This document shows, piece by piece, positions 1 to 7,248 of a DNA stretch of 37,366 bases. The notes beneath the pieces were generated by a model. That model worked only from the letters and a program-made list of their open reading frames with translations, searched no databases and was not told the DNA's origin. Made by a program: the position numbers and the translations under genes. Numbering within the stretch: position 1 is the first letter of the stretch; every line of letters begins with the position of its first letter. Origin of the DNA: CAYQTE01 sp964420285. GTDB taxonomy: Bacteria; Planctomycetota; Phycisphaerae; Tepidisphaerales; Tepidisphaeraceae. Location of the stretch: contig CAYQTE010000047.1 of assembly GCA_964420285.1 (NCBI GenBank), positions 1 through 37,366 on the forward strand, read 5' to 3'.

Positions 1-220
1 GCAGCGCGTATTGGCTGTAACTGACGATGGGGGTCAGCAGATTATTGAACTCATGGGCGATGACGGCCGCGATGGTCCCGATGGTCGCCAGCCGTTGCGA
101 TTCGTTGAGCTGCTCCTGAAGGCTGTCCAACTGCTGCTGAGCGGTGGTAAGCAGAAGCTCGGCAGGCTCGATGGAAAGCGAGACGGGATCAGAATCGGAG
201 CCCGTGGGTTGATTGCGCAC
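1..220 (-). CDS. Sensor histidine kinase, N-terminal fragment
   Basis: The minus strand reads as the start of a two-component histidine kinase. A coiled segment (LLTTAQQQLDSLQEQLNESQ) leads into the dimerisation and phosphoacceptor helix with the H-box AHEFNNLLTPIVSYSQYA. The histidine of HEFNN would be the phosphorylated residue. The ATP-binding domain lies beyond the left edge of the window. I place the start at the GTG at 218-220, because upstream in this frame there is no ATG and a TGA follows within about 40 codons, and because 262-360 looks like intergenic repeat. No transmembrane segment is visible before the H-box, so this looks like a soluble kinase or one with a short N-terminus. 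The kinase call is firm from the H-box; the start is uncertain. Confidence 0.8.
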   Translation of the reverse strand, partial: MRNQPTGSDSDPVSLSIEPAELLLTTAQQQLDSLQEQLNESQRLATIGTIAAVIAHEFNNLLTPIVSYSQYAL

Positions 221-1004
221 CTTGAGAGTTGTATCGGCCGTCGGAACCCGGCGGCTTGATCGGCGGCCTTCTCTTTCCCCCTCGCCGTGTACTCGGGCCT
301 TCGGCTCTGAGACTGAGCGCGTCGCCGCTCAGGCTCGAAGAGGAGAGTGTCGGGATGAGGGTTTGTTTTCTGACTCCGGCTCAATTTTCTACTCTCTACC
401 AGCGCCACGATCTCCTTTCTCGCGAAGCGCGGGGTAACAAAAGGTGACACTTTTTCGTGTTTTTGTCACCCTGGGGCCGCCGGCTGGAAATCCTCACCGT
501 GAACGTAAGCTATTGTGGGCAAATCACTTACAACTCTATGTGTACCCCAGGGATGGGATGGGAGTGCAGGTGGCGCGCCCCTCAGCGCCACTTGCGCGAA
601 CTCTCAGCCATCGCCGGCGAAGAATCCCACCGCCCGGCTCATCTTCGGCATCATGGAAACAGTCGCCGGCCATGCGAGGAACGACCGCGTACCATAGCCG
701 CGCCGGCGGGAGTTGTTTGGACAACCAAGCAATGGCGTCCGTCGCGCCATCTTGCGGATCCGCGATCGCCAGCCGAAACCGAAAGAGGCCATTTCTTGCC
801 ATCTGAATGATTCCCAAGGCATGCTTGACCGTTCAGAATGCGACATGAACCCGACGTTTACCCTTGTTCAGTCGCTCCAATGCCCGCCGTGCGGCGTTTT
901 CTGTTCCGTTATTGTACGCTGTTCGATAAAGTCAGGTATATTTGTAACGGATTGTGCGCGGTGAATTGAGCATAGGCTTCCATCATTAACAAGGGCGACC
1001 GCGA
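221..1004. other. Intergenic region without a supported gene
   Basis: All open frames here are short, overlapping and unlike known proteins. 262-360 is GC-rich, partly self-complementary sequence of the kind scattered through planctomycete intergenic regions. A GGTGACA/TGTCACC inverted repeat lies at 443-470. A weak promoter-like pair precedes the ATPase gene (TTGTAC at 912-917, TATATT at 937-942), but its 19-base spacing is too long to trust. The stretch may mark the left flank of an accessory insertion carrying the ATPase gene. Confidence 0.5.
443..470. repeat. Short inverted repeat, T-rich loop
   Basis: Arms GGTGACA (443-449) and TGTCACC (464-470) are perfect complements with a 14-base T-rich loop. 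On the minus strand it is A-rich. It lies upstream of the kinase gene and could be a weak terminator for something reading rightward, but no gene ends there. A related GGTGACAC string occurs at 31689-31696. Confidence 0.5.
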
Positions 1005-2582
1005 ATGAAGATACGTCAGATTCAACTGAAGAATTTTAGGCGGTTTAGCGACGTTGCCGTCACTGACATTTCCGAAACCGCGAGATTGGTGCTTCTAGTG
1101 GGGCCAAATGGCAGTGGGAAGTCGTCCCTGATTGATGCTGCTCAGACCTGGCGGAATCGCTACTGGGACGACACATACCATCTCAAGCAAATTCCGGGCG
1201 CGCGAGGCGACTGGCGTCAGGCGGTGTCAATCGCCTTTTACGATCCGCAGCCGACGACGGACGTCCAACGTCACAAGGCCGTGTACGCGCGGTCTGCATA
1301 TCGTAACGAGGCCGAGTTTCAGCTTAATCAGTTGTCCAGGGTGGAACCGGCATTGCAAGAGACTCGGATTAACCGGCTGATCGAGAACGACCAAGCGGTG
1401 AGTTTGAATTATCGGCGGCTTGTGTCCCAGGGATTCGAGGATGTGTACGAACGTGCAGACCCGAAGCTAACGATGGCAGAGTTTCGCGAGCAGTCGATCG
1501 GCGAGATCCGGGACGCGATGCAGCGGCTTTTTCCTGGTCTGATCTTGAACAGTCTCGGCAATCCACTCTCAGCCGGAACCTTCCGATTCGATAAGGGTGA
1601 CAGCAGGGCTTTTCTGTACAAGAATCTATCCGGCGGCGAAAAGGCGGCTTTCGACGTATTGCTTGATGTCTTGATCAAACGTCGCGAGTACGATGACACC
1701 GTCTATTTTATCGACGAGCCAGAAGCGCACATGTCGCCAGCGCTTCAGAGCGCGTTGCTTGATGAGCTATTCCGTGCGGTTCCCGCGAGCTCGCAACTTT
1801 GGGTGGCTACCCATTCAATCGGCATGATGAGAAAGGCGCGCGACCTTGCCCGGGAGCATCCTGGCGCGGTCGTGTTCCTAGATTTTGATGGGATGAACTT
1901 CGACGTCCCATGCACCCTGCGACCCGTAGAACCCGACAGACCATTTTGGAAGCGCGCAATGCAGATCGCCCTCGACGACCTTGCTGGCTACGTGACGCCC
2001 GAGTGTGTCGTGCTTTGCGAGGGTGGACGACTCGAAGGAGGGAAGGATTTCGACGCCGATTGCTATAATCTGATCTTTCAGTCGGAACACCAGCAGACAT
2101 TGTTCTTGGGCGCGGGGAACGCCAGCGATATACAGAATGACCCGCGCGGGGTGCAGCGGCTTCTAACCGCGCTTGCACCGAACGTGCGAATTACCCGCCT
2201 GATTGACCGCGACGATCGAACATCGAACGAGATAGACGATCTGCAGAGGCAAGGCGTGCGCGTGCTCTCACTTCGCACCATCGAGTCGTACCTGTTGGAT
2301 GACGTCGTATTGACCGCGCTCTGCGACGGATTTGGGCGACCCAACAGCACAGCGCAGATGCTGCAGGCTAAGGCAGACGCGGTCGGGGCCAGCGTTACCA
2401 GGGGAAATCCACAAGATGATATGAAAAGCCCAGCGGGCGAGATCTACAATGCGGCTAAGCGCCTGTTTACGGACCGCAAACTTGGTAGCGACGCGCGCGC
2501 ATTTATGAAGGGCGTGTGCGCGCCACTGATAAAGCCGGCGACGCCAACGTACAACCGACTGCGACAAGACATTTTTGGCTGA
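1005..2582 (+). CDS. OLD/PARIS-like AAA ATPase with C-terminal TOPRIM-like domain
   Basis: This 525-residue protein starts with a RecF/SMC-like ATPase: IRQIQLKNFRRF at residues 3-14, Walker A GPNGSGKS at 33-40, ABC signature LSGGEK at 208-213, Walker B VYFIDEPE at 233-240 and switch histidine ATHS at 268-271. The C-terminal third has the marks of a TOPRIM-type nuclease: CEGG at 338-341, the acidic patch DRDD at 401-404, and an IESYLLDD element at 426-433 that recalls DUF4435/AriB proteins. This order (ATPase then TOPRIM) is that of OLD nucleases, Gabija GajA and fused PARIS proteins, which act in phage defence; the defence role here is inferred from family. No helicase or second effector gene is adjacent. 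The insert between Walker A and the signature is short. The gene stands alone between repeat-like DNA and a degraded nuclease gene, which fits horizontal acquisition. Confidence 0.85.
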   Translation: MKIRQIQLKNFRRFSDVAVTDISETARLVLLVGPNGSGKSSLIDAAQTWRNRYWDDTYHLKQIPGARGDWRQAVSIAFYDPQPTTDVQRHKAVYARSAYRNEAEFQLNQLSRVEPALQETRINRLIENDQAVSLNYRRLVSQGFEDVYERADPKLTMAEFREQSIGEIRDAMQRLFPGLILNSLGNPLSAGTFRFDKGDSRAFLYKNLSGGEKAAFDVLLDVLIKRREYDDTVYFIDEPEAHMSPALQSALLDELFRAVPASSQLWVATHSIGMMRKARDLAREHPGAVVFLDFDGMNFDVPCTLRPVEPDRPFWKRAMQIALDDLAGYVTPECVVLCEGGRLEGGKDFDADCYNLIFQSEHQQTLFLGAGNASDIQNDPRGVQRLLTALAPNVRITRLIDRDDRTSNEIDDLQRQGVRVLSLRTIESYLLDDVVLTALCDGFGRPNSTAQMLQAKADAVGASVTRGNPQDDMKSPAGEIYNAAKRLFTDRKLGSDARAFMKGVCAPLIKPATPTYNRLRQDIFG

Positions 2583-2710
2583 CGGCCCTTGGCAAGAAAC
2601 GCCACGGCGCGGCTCGTCGGTAAACGCAGCCCTGAGCCAGCACTCGAACATTCAATTCGTCCCTTCCGATGGAACCGGCGAGAATCGAATCCCACGTCTT
2701 CATTGGCACA
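2583..2710. other. Junction between ATPase gene and HNH remnant
   Basis: No gene fits here. The minus strand of 2670-2698 resembles the 3' end of a tmRNA, described separately. The ATPase gene has no recognisable hairpin terminator after its stop. Confidence 0.4.
2670..2698 (-). other. tmRNA 3'-end-like sequence, possible degraded attachment site
   Basis: Read on the minus strand, this stretch runs GACGTGGG, then ATTCGATTC, then TCGCCGGTTCCA. That is very close to the usual end of bacterial tmRNA (GACGCGGG, TTCGATTC, CCGCCGGCTCCA), with three C-to-T changes and one extra A. The arms GTGGG and CTCGC can still form a five-pair T-stem with two wobbles around the loop. No matching 5' half or tag reading frame is visible within 350 bases on that strand, so this is not a complete tmRNA. 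tmRNA ends are common integration sites, so it may be a leftover attachment site. Chance similarity remains possible. Confidence 0.35.
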
Positions 2711-2954
2711 CTACGCCGGATTCACCACGATTTCCGGTGCCACACCCCTCGCTAATCTGTCATCATCGCATGGTGGCTTCTTGCCATTGTGCCGGCACGT
2801 CCTACCATCGCACCCAAGAGTGGCAAAAGCGGCGTGCAGTGAGGCGATCGGAAAGGCTACCTCAGCCGTCATAGCCGGCCTGCGGGAGTCGGCAGTATTC
2901 GCACTGACCGCCGGCACGCGCGACGACCAAGGCACGTGTTGCTGAGTCGATCAC
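2711..2954 (-). pseudogene. HNH endonuclease, degraded
   Basis: The reading frame starts at the GTG 2952-2954, one base after the stop of the preceding gene, and gives TRALVVARAGGQCEYCRLPQ. This is the N-terminus of a common bacterial HNH endonuclease family that starts with a CxYC zinc pair and LPQ. A TGA at 2862-2864 ends the frame after 30 residues. Similarity resumes in another frame (AFPIAS, then LGCDGRTCRHNGKK, which recalls the C-terminal CxxCNxHKG of the family), but the central IEHI...HGG core is missing. So there is both a frameshift and a loss of the catalytic centre. The nuclease is almost certainly inactive, while its upstream partner remains intact. Confidence 0.65.
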
Positions 2955-2955
2955 G

Positions 2956-3228
2956 CTATGCCGCCGTCGTGCGCTGGCCCAATGACAACCGCGCCTTTGA
3001 CTTCCAAAGCGAAAGCAGATCGGCGGCGGCGATATAGCCGTCGTATTCTTCCGCTTCGGCCGGGCTGAGGTTGCCCTGACCGCACTTGGATGCCAGTTCG
3101 CTCATGCGGGCCTGATCGGAATCCGTAAAACGGAAGTGGAGGACCGCCTCCGCCGCGGCCGGGGTCAAGGTGCCTTGCCCGGTATCGATCAGGCGGCGCA
3201 GGATGGAAATGATGGTCTCGCCGGGCAT
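2956..3228 (-). CDS. Small conserved partner protein of HNH endonuclease
   Basis: This 90-residue soluble protein contains TLTPAAAEAVLHFRF, a central DSDQARMSELASK helix and the ending YIAAADLLSLWKSKARLSL. Proteins of this shape are often encoded directly before a CxYC-type HNH endonuclease in cyanobacteria and planctomycetes; their function is unknown to me. Here the nuclease gene follows after one base but is broken. I choose the ATG at 3226-3228 rather than the GTG at 3262-3264. A TACAAT box lies six bases before the ATG, which would give a leaderless message, and the GTG overlaps the matching -35 element. The family's usual N-terminus also fits the shorter form. What the protein does alone is unclear. 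Confidence 0.75.
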   Translation of the reverse strand: MPGETIISILRRLIDTGQGTLTPAAAEAVLHFRFTDSDQARMSELASKCGQGNLSPAEAEEYDGYIAAADLLSLWKSKARLSLGQRTTAA

Positions 3229-3234
3229 GTCGAA

Positions 3235-3264
3235 ATTGTAGCGATCTTCCGATCGATTCGTCAC
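3235..3264 (-). promoter_or_regulatory. Promoter, predicted leaderless transcript
   Basis: On the minus strand GTGACG (3259-3264) and TACAAT (3235-3240) are 18 bases apart. Only six bases separate TACAAT from the ATG at 3226-3228, so transcription should begin at or next to the A of that ATG. Confidence 0.5.
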
Positions 3265-3326
3265 CGGCTCCGGGCGCGAGCCGACCGTTGAGAGTGCCCG
3301 AATTTCCGGGAGGCCGCCTTTTCATC

Positions 3327-3455
3327 CTCCCCTGGTACGCCGGGGGAGGAGTGAGGTGGGGGTTTTTCGCGCGGCGCTCCATCGCTTGACCGGCATCGAA
3401 CGTCGCCACGGGCGGCCCCCACCCCGACCCTCCCCCGGAATACCAGGGGAGGGGG
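3327..3455. repeat. GC-rich long inverted repeat
   Basis: The arms 3327-3362 and 3416-3455 are imperfect reverse complements. Each holds a shorter internal palindrome (CTCCCCTGG next to CCGGGGGAGG in the left arm, CCTCCCCCGG next to CCAGGGGAGG in the right arm) followed by a run of G or C. The spacer is about 53 bases. It lies between the end of the aminotransferase gene and the start of the HNH partner gene, both on the minus strand, so it could end or slow transcription. Elements of this look are frequent in planctomycete intergenic DNA. Confidence 0.7.
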
Positions 3456-3554
3456 AAAGAGCTTGGCCTGCATCGACTTATGTTTGCCCGGAAAATCGGG
3501 CACACTCCGGCCGTTCTGACCCGGGCCGGGAAAACGCGACATTCATAATCAGGC

Positions 3555-4664
3555 TCAGCCCGGTTGGGCGACCAGTTGGAGCAATTGTTCGGCCACGTAC
3601 TCGATCTGTTCGGGGAGCAGTTCGGGATAGACCGGGAGGGCCAGAACGTCGCGGCAGGCTTGCTCGGAGACGGGGAAATCGCCTTCGCGGCGGCCAAGGT
3701 AGGCGAAGCATTCCTGAAGATGAAGCGGGATCGGGTAATAGACGGCCGAGCCGATGCCGAGTTGGGACAGGGATTTCTGGACTGCATCGCGGTTGGGGAC
3801 GCGGACGACGTATTGATTGTAGATGCTCACGTTGCCGGGGGCGATTTTGGGGGTGACGATCGGGCTGCCGGCCAGGAGTTTGTCGTACATCGCGGCGTTG
3901 GCCCGGCGGGCTTCGTGCCAGGAATCGAGGTACTTGAGCTTGACGTCCAAAACGGCGGCCTGAATGGCGTCGAGGCGGAAATTGGCGCCGATGAGCTTGT
4001 GGTGATAGGTATGGGCCGAGCCGTGGACGCGGATCAGGCAGCATTTCTCGATGAAATCGGCGTCGCTGGAGCAGACGGCGCCGGCATCGCCGAATGCGCC
4101 AAGGTTCTTGGTGGGATAAAAGCTGAGACACCCGGCCAGTGAGAGTGAACAGGCGGCCTTGCCGTTTTGCCGGGCGCCGATGGCCTGAGCGGCGTCTTCG
4201 ATGACTTTGATCCCATGCCCGGCGGCGATGGCGTTGATGGCCTCCATGTCCGCGGTCTGGCCGAAAAGATGCACCGGCAGGATGGCCTTGGTCTTGCCGG
4301 TGATGCGGGCCTTGACGGAATCGGGATCGAGATTGAACGTGTCGGGGAGGATATCGACAAAGACCGGTACCGCGCCCAGCCGGGCGATCGACCCGGCCGT
4401 GGCGAAAAACGTGAACGCCGGGCAGATCACCTCATCGCCCGGTCGGATGTCCATTGCCATCATGGCGCAGAGGAGTGCATCGGTTCCGCTGGAAAGGCCG
4501 ATGGCGAAGGCGGTTTGGCAATAGGCGGCGAGGTTGCGTTCAAACCGCTCGACGTGTGAGCCGAGGATGAGGGCCTGGGCGTCGCAGACCTGGTCGATGG
4601 CAAGGCGGATTTCATTGCGAAGCGGCGCGTATTGGCCGCGGAGGTCAAGAAGTGGGACTTTCAT
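3555..4664 (-). CDS. DegT/DnrJ/EryC1/StrS-type sugar aminotransferase
   Basis: This is a 369-residue PLP enzyme of the sugar aminotransferase family, of normal length. Such enzymes transfer an amino group from glutamate or glutamine to a keto group of a nucleotide sugar, giving amino sugars for surface polysaccharides. The N-terminus VPLLDLRGQYAPLRNEI is typical. The motif SSGTDALLCAM (58-68) binds the cofactor phosphate, EDAAQ with D157 and Q160 contacts the PLP ring, and K186 in YPTKNLGAFGD forms the Schiff base. The substrate cannot be read from sequence. The ATG at 4662-4664 overlaps the TGA of the upstream membrane glycosyltransferase by four bases (ATGA), so the two are probably translated together and may serve one glycan pathway. 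It is the last gene of this minus-strand block. Confidence 0.93.
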   Translation of the reverse strand: MKVPLLDLRGQYAPLRNEIRLAIDQVCDAQALILGSHVERFERNLAAYCQTAFAIGLSSGTDALLCAMMAMDIRPGDEVICPAFTFFATAGSIARLGAVPVFVDILPDTFNLDPDSVKARITGKTKAILPVHLFGQTADMEAINAIAAGHGIKVIEDAAQAIGARQNGKAACSLSLAGCLSFYPTKNLGAFGDAGAVCSSDADFIEKCCLIRVHGSAHTYHHKLIGANFRLDAIQAAVLDVKLKYLDSWHEARRANAAMYDKLLAGSPIVTPKIAPGNVSIYNQYVVRVPNRDAVQKSLSQLGIGSAVYYPIPLHLQECFAYLGRREGDFPVSEQACRDVLALPVYPELLPEQIEYVAEQLLQLVAQPG

Positions 4665-6883
4665 GGTGCATGGATGTACGGCGCGGTGGGTTGGGATTCA
4701 AGCGGTACGTTGGGTTGGGGCGACCACGGCCGGACGCGCGGGGTGACGGAATTGACGATGTACGCACCGGCGGCGATGAGCGTCATCCAGCCCAGGCCGG
4801 GGTCGGCGGCGGTGAGATAGTCGGACATTTGCCTGAGCATCATGCTGGCGCCGTTGTCGGTTGATTCGATCATGATCTGGATGGTGGCCAGGGCGGTCAG
4901 CAGAAGGCACAGCAGCGCATCGCCAGTGCCGGCGGCGACGCCAACGCAGCCGATCACCGCGCCGTACAGAAGATATCGCTCGTGCATCTGCGGCATGACG
5001 GCGAACATGACCACCCACGGAGCGGCCAGGGCGACGAGCAATCGGGTGTCGCGGCGGCGCTCGTTGAGGGCGGCGCCGATGCTGATGACCAGCAGCGATA
5101 TCGCGTAGATGGCGAACTCGAGATTGCGCAGAAAGACTGTCGTGGGTGCGGTCCCCGCCAGCAGGTTGAGATCGAGTCGGCTGTCGGGGATCAACTGTTG
5201 GTCTTCGTGCAGGATGGCGGCGAGATTGAACGTGCCGGGCTCGACGGTGGTGACGTAGCGATTGCCGCCGTATTTGAACCCGACCTCGTACCACGCATCC
5301 GTTCCGCCGGGGCCGCGATAATACGCCAGCCACACGGCCGTGGCGGCGATGCAGGCCAGCGCGATCGCCCGCGAGCGGCGGCGACGGATGAACCAGGGCA
5401 CGGCGGCGATGACGACGGCGATCAGCACGCGAGCCCACCACAACGGCAGCGACAGGCGAATCCACTGTTGAACGCCCGTCGTATTGGCTTCCGGCGGCGC
5501 AACGTGCCAATTGCCGAGCAGTCGGCTGCACATTGCCGCTACGAAAACGAGGCTGATGAGTGCGCCGACGTGGCGGAGTGCGAATTGGAGCAGGCGTCCA
5601 GCAGTACCTTGTCGGGAGATGCGGAAGCGGGTTTTGATAAATACGCACGTCTGCGCGGCGGCGGCGATCGCGGCGAATCCGATGGCCCATTTCCAGCCGT
5701 CCGCGGGAACCAGCCACGGGCTCACCAGCAGCGAAAAAGTCACAATGAATCCGACAATCGCGACCAGTGCGGTGCGGGATCGGCCGGCCAAAAGCGGCCA
5801 GAAAATCAGCACCGGTGCCCCGACCAGAAGCTGGCCCTTGATCATGCAGCCGATGGCGATGGTCATGCCGGCGGCGAATCCCCAGTCCAGCGAGATGAAC
5901 AGCGCGGCGAGCAGGTAAGCCGGGACGATCCAGCAATCCCACTGCGGCCAGGCGTGTGCGTTCAGAAGCATGGCCGGGTTGAACCAGACCAGCAGCCCCG
6001 CAAGAAATGCGGCGAACCAGGCTCTGTACGGGATGGTCATGGTCTGGATCGAGCCGACCAGGGCGATGAAAAGGACAAGAAGAGCCAGGAAATCGGTCGC
6101 GCCAGGGAAATGGGATTCTTCGATCCAGTCGGGCCAATAGCCCAGTTGATAGGCGATGTAGGCGTAATATCCAATCGACAAGAGGGCGATGACGGCCGGC
6201 AGCACGCCGGTCGGTTGGAGCCACAGGTCGCTCATGTCGGGCGGCTCGACGTTGCTCGCCACAGGCGAATTGGCCGGTGGGAGCGAGCGGGAAAGAAGTG
6301 AGCGCGTCCAGAACGATCGGGCTTGGGAAAGCCGCTGGCGATACACAGTGCGCATCACCAGAAAGAACGCCGCCAGCGAGCCGAGGATTTCCGCGGCGGT
6401 GTTGAGATCAAGCAGCGGCAGGGTGATCGGGTCGGACCATTGGGATGTCCTGGGATTGGCGAGCTTGGCCGATCGAACCCACAGTCCGGCCGCCAGCAGG
6501 CGAAGGGGCGGGTAGTCGATCTCGTAATTGCCGTCGGGATGGCTGGCGATGGCGGCGTCGTAGGTCGCCAGGTAGCCGCGGAAGAATTGGCGCCAGGTGA
6601 TGACGGCCGATTTGTCGCCATCGGCCCGATGGACGCGGCGGGCCTGATTCAGCACGTCGTTTCCGACGCTCCAGGTGTTTCTGATGTCGCCGGGGAATCG
6701 CAATTGGCCGGCACTGGTGGTCCAGAATTGGCGGCGCAGGACGATTCCGGCATGGAGGGCAACAAGGCCGGCGGTGATGAAAGCGATCCAGACGAAAAGA
6801 CGGATGAGCAGCATGCGCCAGCGAGGCCGCCGGCGCGGCGACGCTGGTTGCTGGCCACGCGAATCGAGCGGGAGCGTTTCCAC
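4661..6883 (-). CDS. GT-C fold membrane glycosyltransferase (paralogue 1)
   Basis: This 740-residue protein has about a dozen membrane segments. It shares the GT-C features found in all four paralogues of this window: an acidic first external loop ending in IDYPPLRLL (D123), the HAWPQWDCW motif, IKGQLL, and the late PQMHERYLL motif known from Gpi18-like mannosyltransferases. Such enzymes use lipid-linked sugars on the outer face of the membrane. Donor and acceptor are unknown. It is clearly closest to the 810-residue paralogue at 10374-12806, with long near-identical runs around PAMLLNAHAWPQWDCW. The start is a GTG with an in-frame TGA 36 bases upstream. The gene is flanked by an imperfect direct repeat (4671-4703 and 6890-6922), and its end overlaps the aminotransferase start. 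Confidence 0.85.
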   Translation of the reverse strand: METLPLDSRGQQPASPRRRPRWRMLLIRLFVWIAFITAGLVALHAGIVLRRQFWTTSAGQLRFPGDIRNTWSVGNDVLNQARRVHRADGDKSAVITWRQFFRGYLATYDAAIASHPDGNYEIDYPPLRLLAAGLWVRSAKLANPRTSQWSDPITLPLLDLNTAAEILGSLAAFFLVMRTVYRQRLSQARSFWTRSLLSRSLPPANSPVASNVEPPDMSDLWLQPTGVLPAVIALLSIGYYAYIAYQLGYWPDWIEESHFPGATDFLALLVLFIALVGSIQTMTIPYRAWFAAFLAGLLVWFNPAMLLNAHAWPQWDCWIVPAYLLAALFISLDWGFAAGMTIAIGCMIKGQLLVGAPVLIFWPLLAGRSRTALVAIVGFIVTFSLLVSPWLVPADGWKWAIGFAAIAAAAQTCVFIKTRFRISRQGTAGRLLQFALRHVGALISLVFVAAMCSRLLGNWHVAPPEANTTGVQQWIRLSLPLWWARVLIAVVIAAVPWFIRRRRSRAIALACIAATAVWLAYYRGPGGTDAWYEVGFKYGGNRYVTTVEPGTFNLAAILHEDQQLIPDSRLDLNLLAGTAPTTVFLRNLEFAIYAISLLVISIGAALNERRRDTRLLVALAAPWVVMFAVMPQMHERYLLYGAVIGCVGVAAGTGDALLCLLLTALATIQIMIESTDNGASMMLRQMSDYLTAADPGLGWMTLIAAGAYIVNSVTPRVRPWSPQPNVPLESQPTAPYIHAP
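4671..4703. repeat. Direct repeat, copy 1, at the 3' end of glycosyltransferase paralogue 1
   Basis: TGGATGTACGGCGCGG followed by GGGATTCAAGC is repeated near the other end of the same gene at 6890-6922. In this copy it encodes the C-terminal PTAPYIH. Confidence 0.6.
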
Positions 6884-6889
6884 CGCCGA

Positions 6890-6922
6890 TGGATGTACGG
6901 CGCGGCGGTGCGGGATTCAAGC
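6890..6922. repeat. Direct repeat, copy 2, just upstream of glycosyltransferase paralogue 1
   Basis: Imperfect second copy of 4671-4703. The first 16 bases and the last 11 are identical and the middle differs by a few bases and a shift. Together the copies bracket the 2.2-kb gene. Confidence 0.6.
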
Positions 6923-7039
6923 TGGCGTGCCCCGCGCATCGGGCGCCCGGCGCGTCGGCGTTTCTGCGATAAGTTCCTGTCCGGTCCGCGATTGCGATCA
7001 AAACGACCTCCCATTGCGCGTCCGTCGCGCCCCGTTTTT

Positions 7040-7106
7040 CAGCCGAATAACGCGGTTTCACGCCCCGTCTGCGATGAAAGAATGCCCCAAATGTCTCGAA
7101 AAAGTT
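7040..7106. repeat. 67-base dispersed repeat, copy 1
   Basis: This stretch aligns without gaps to 36896-36962 with 57 of 67 bases identical. Both copies start CAGCCGAATA, share CGCGGTTTC and end in the same 25 bases (GCCCC to AAAGTT). Weaker similarity runs on for about 35 bases. Read on the minus strand both encode NFFETFGAFF...KPRYSA. Both lie upstream of a minus-strand gene, in the same orientation. Confidence 0.75.
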
Positions 7107-7248
7107 GGAACTTTGCCCGCAGGAATCTGAACTTGGCCTGGCCGGGGGGGAGTTTCGTACGTCTGGGCGCATGAATTCCGCCGGACGTGGAGCCGCGTTG
7201 GGGAAACCGCCGGGTCGGGCGGAGGGCTGACCGCCCCCGAGCAGGGCG

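Larger units (their letters stand above)
6884..7248. other. Intergenic region with two repeat types
   Basis: No gene fits. The region holds the second copy of the gene-flanking direct repeat (6890-6922) and a 67-base dispersed repeat (7040-7106). A GGGCGG/CCGCCC hairpin lies near 7215-7235, just past the end of the RTX-repeat gene, and could end transcription, although no T-run follows it. Confidence 0.5.

Noticed and set aside
4982..6301. Long plus-strand frames over the glycosyltransferase genes, also at 10461-11267, 11319-12656 and 15994-17136
   Set aside because: They are hydrophilic mirror translations of membrane segments, a usual artefact of high third-position GC.
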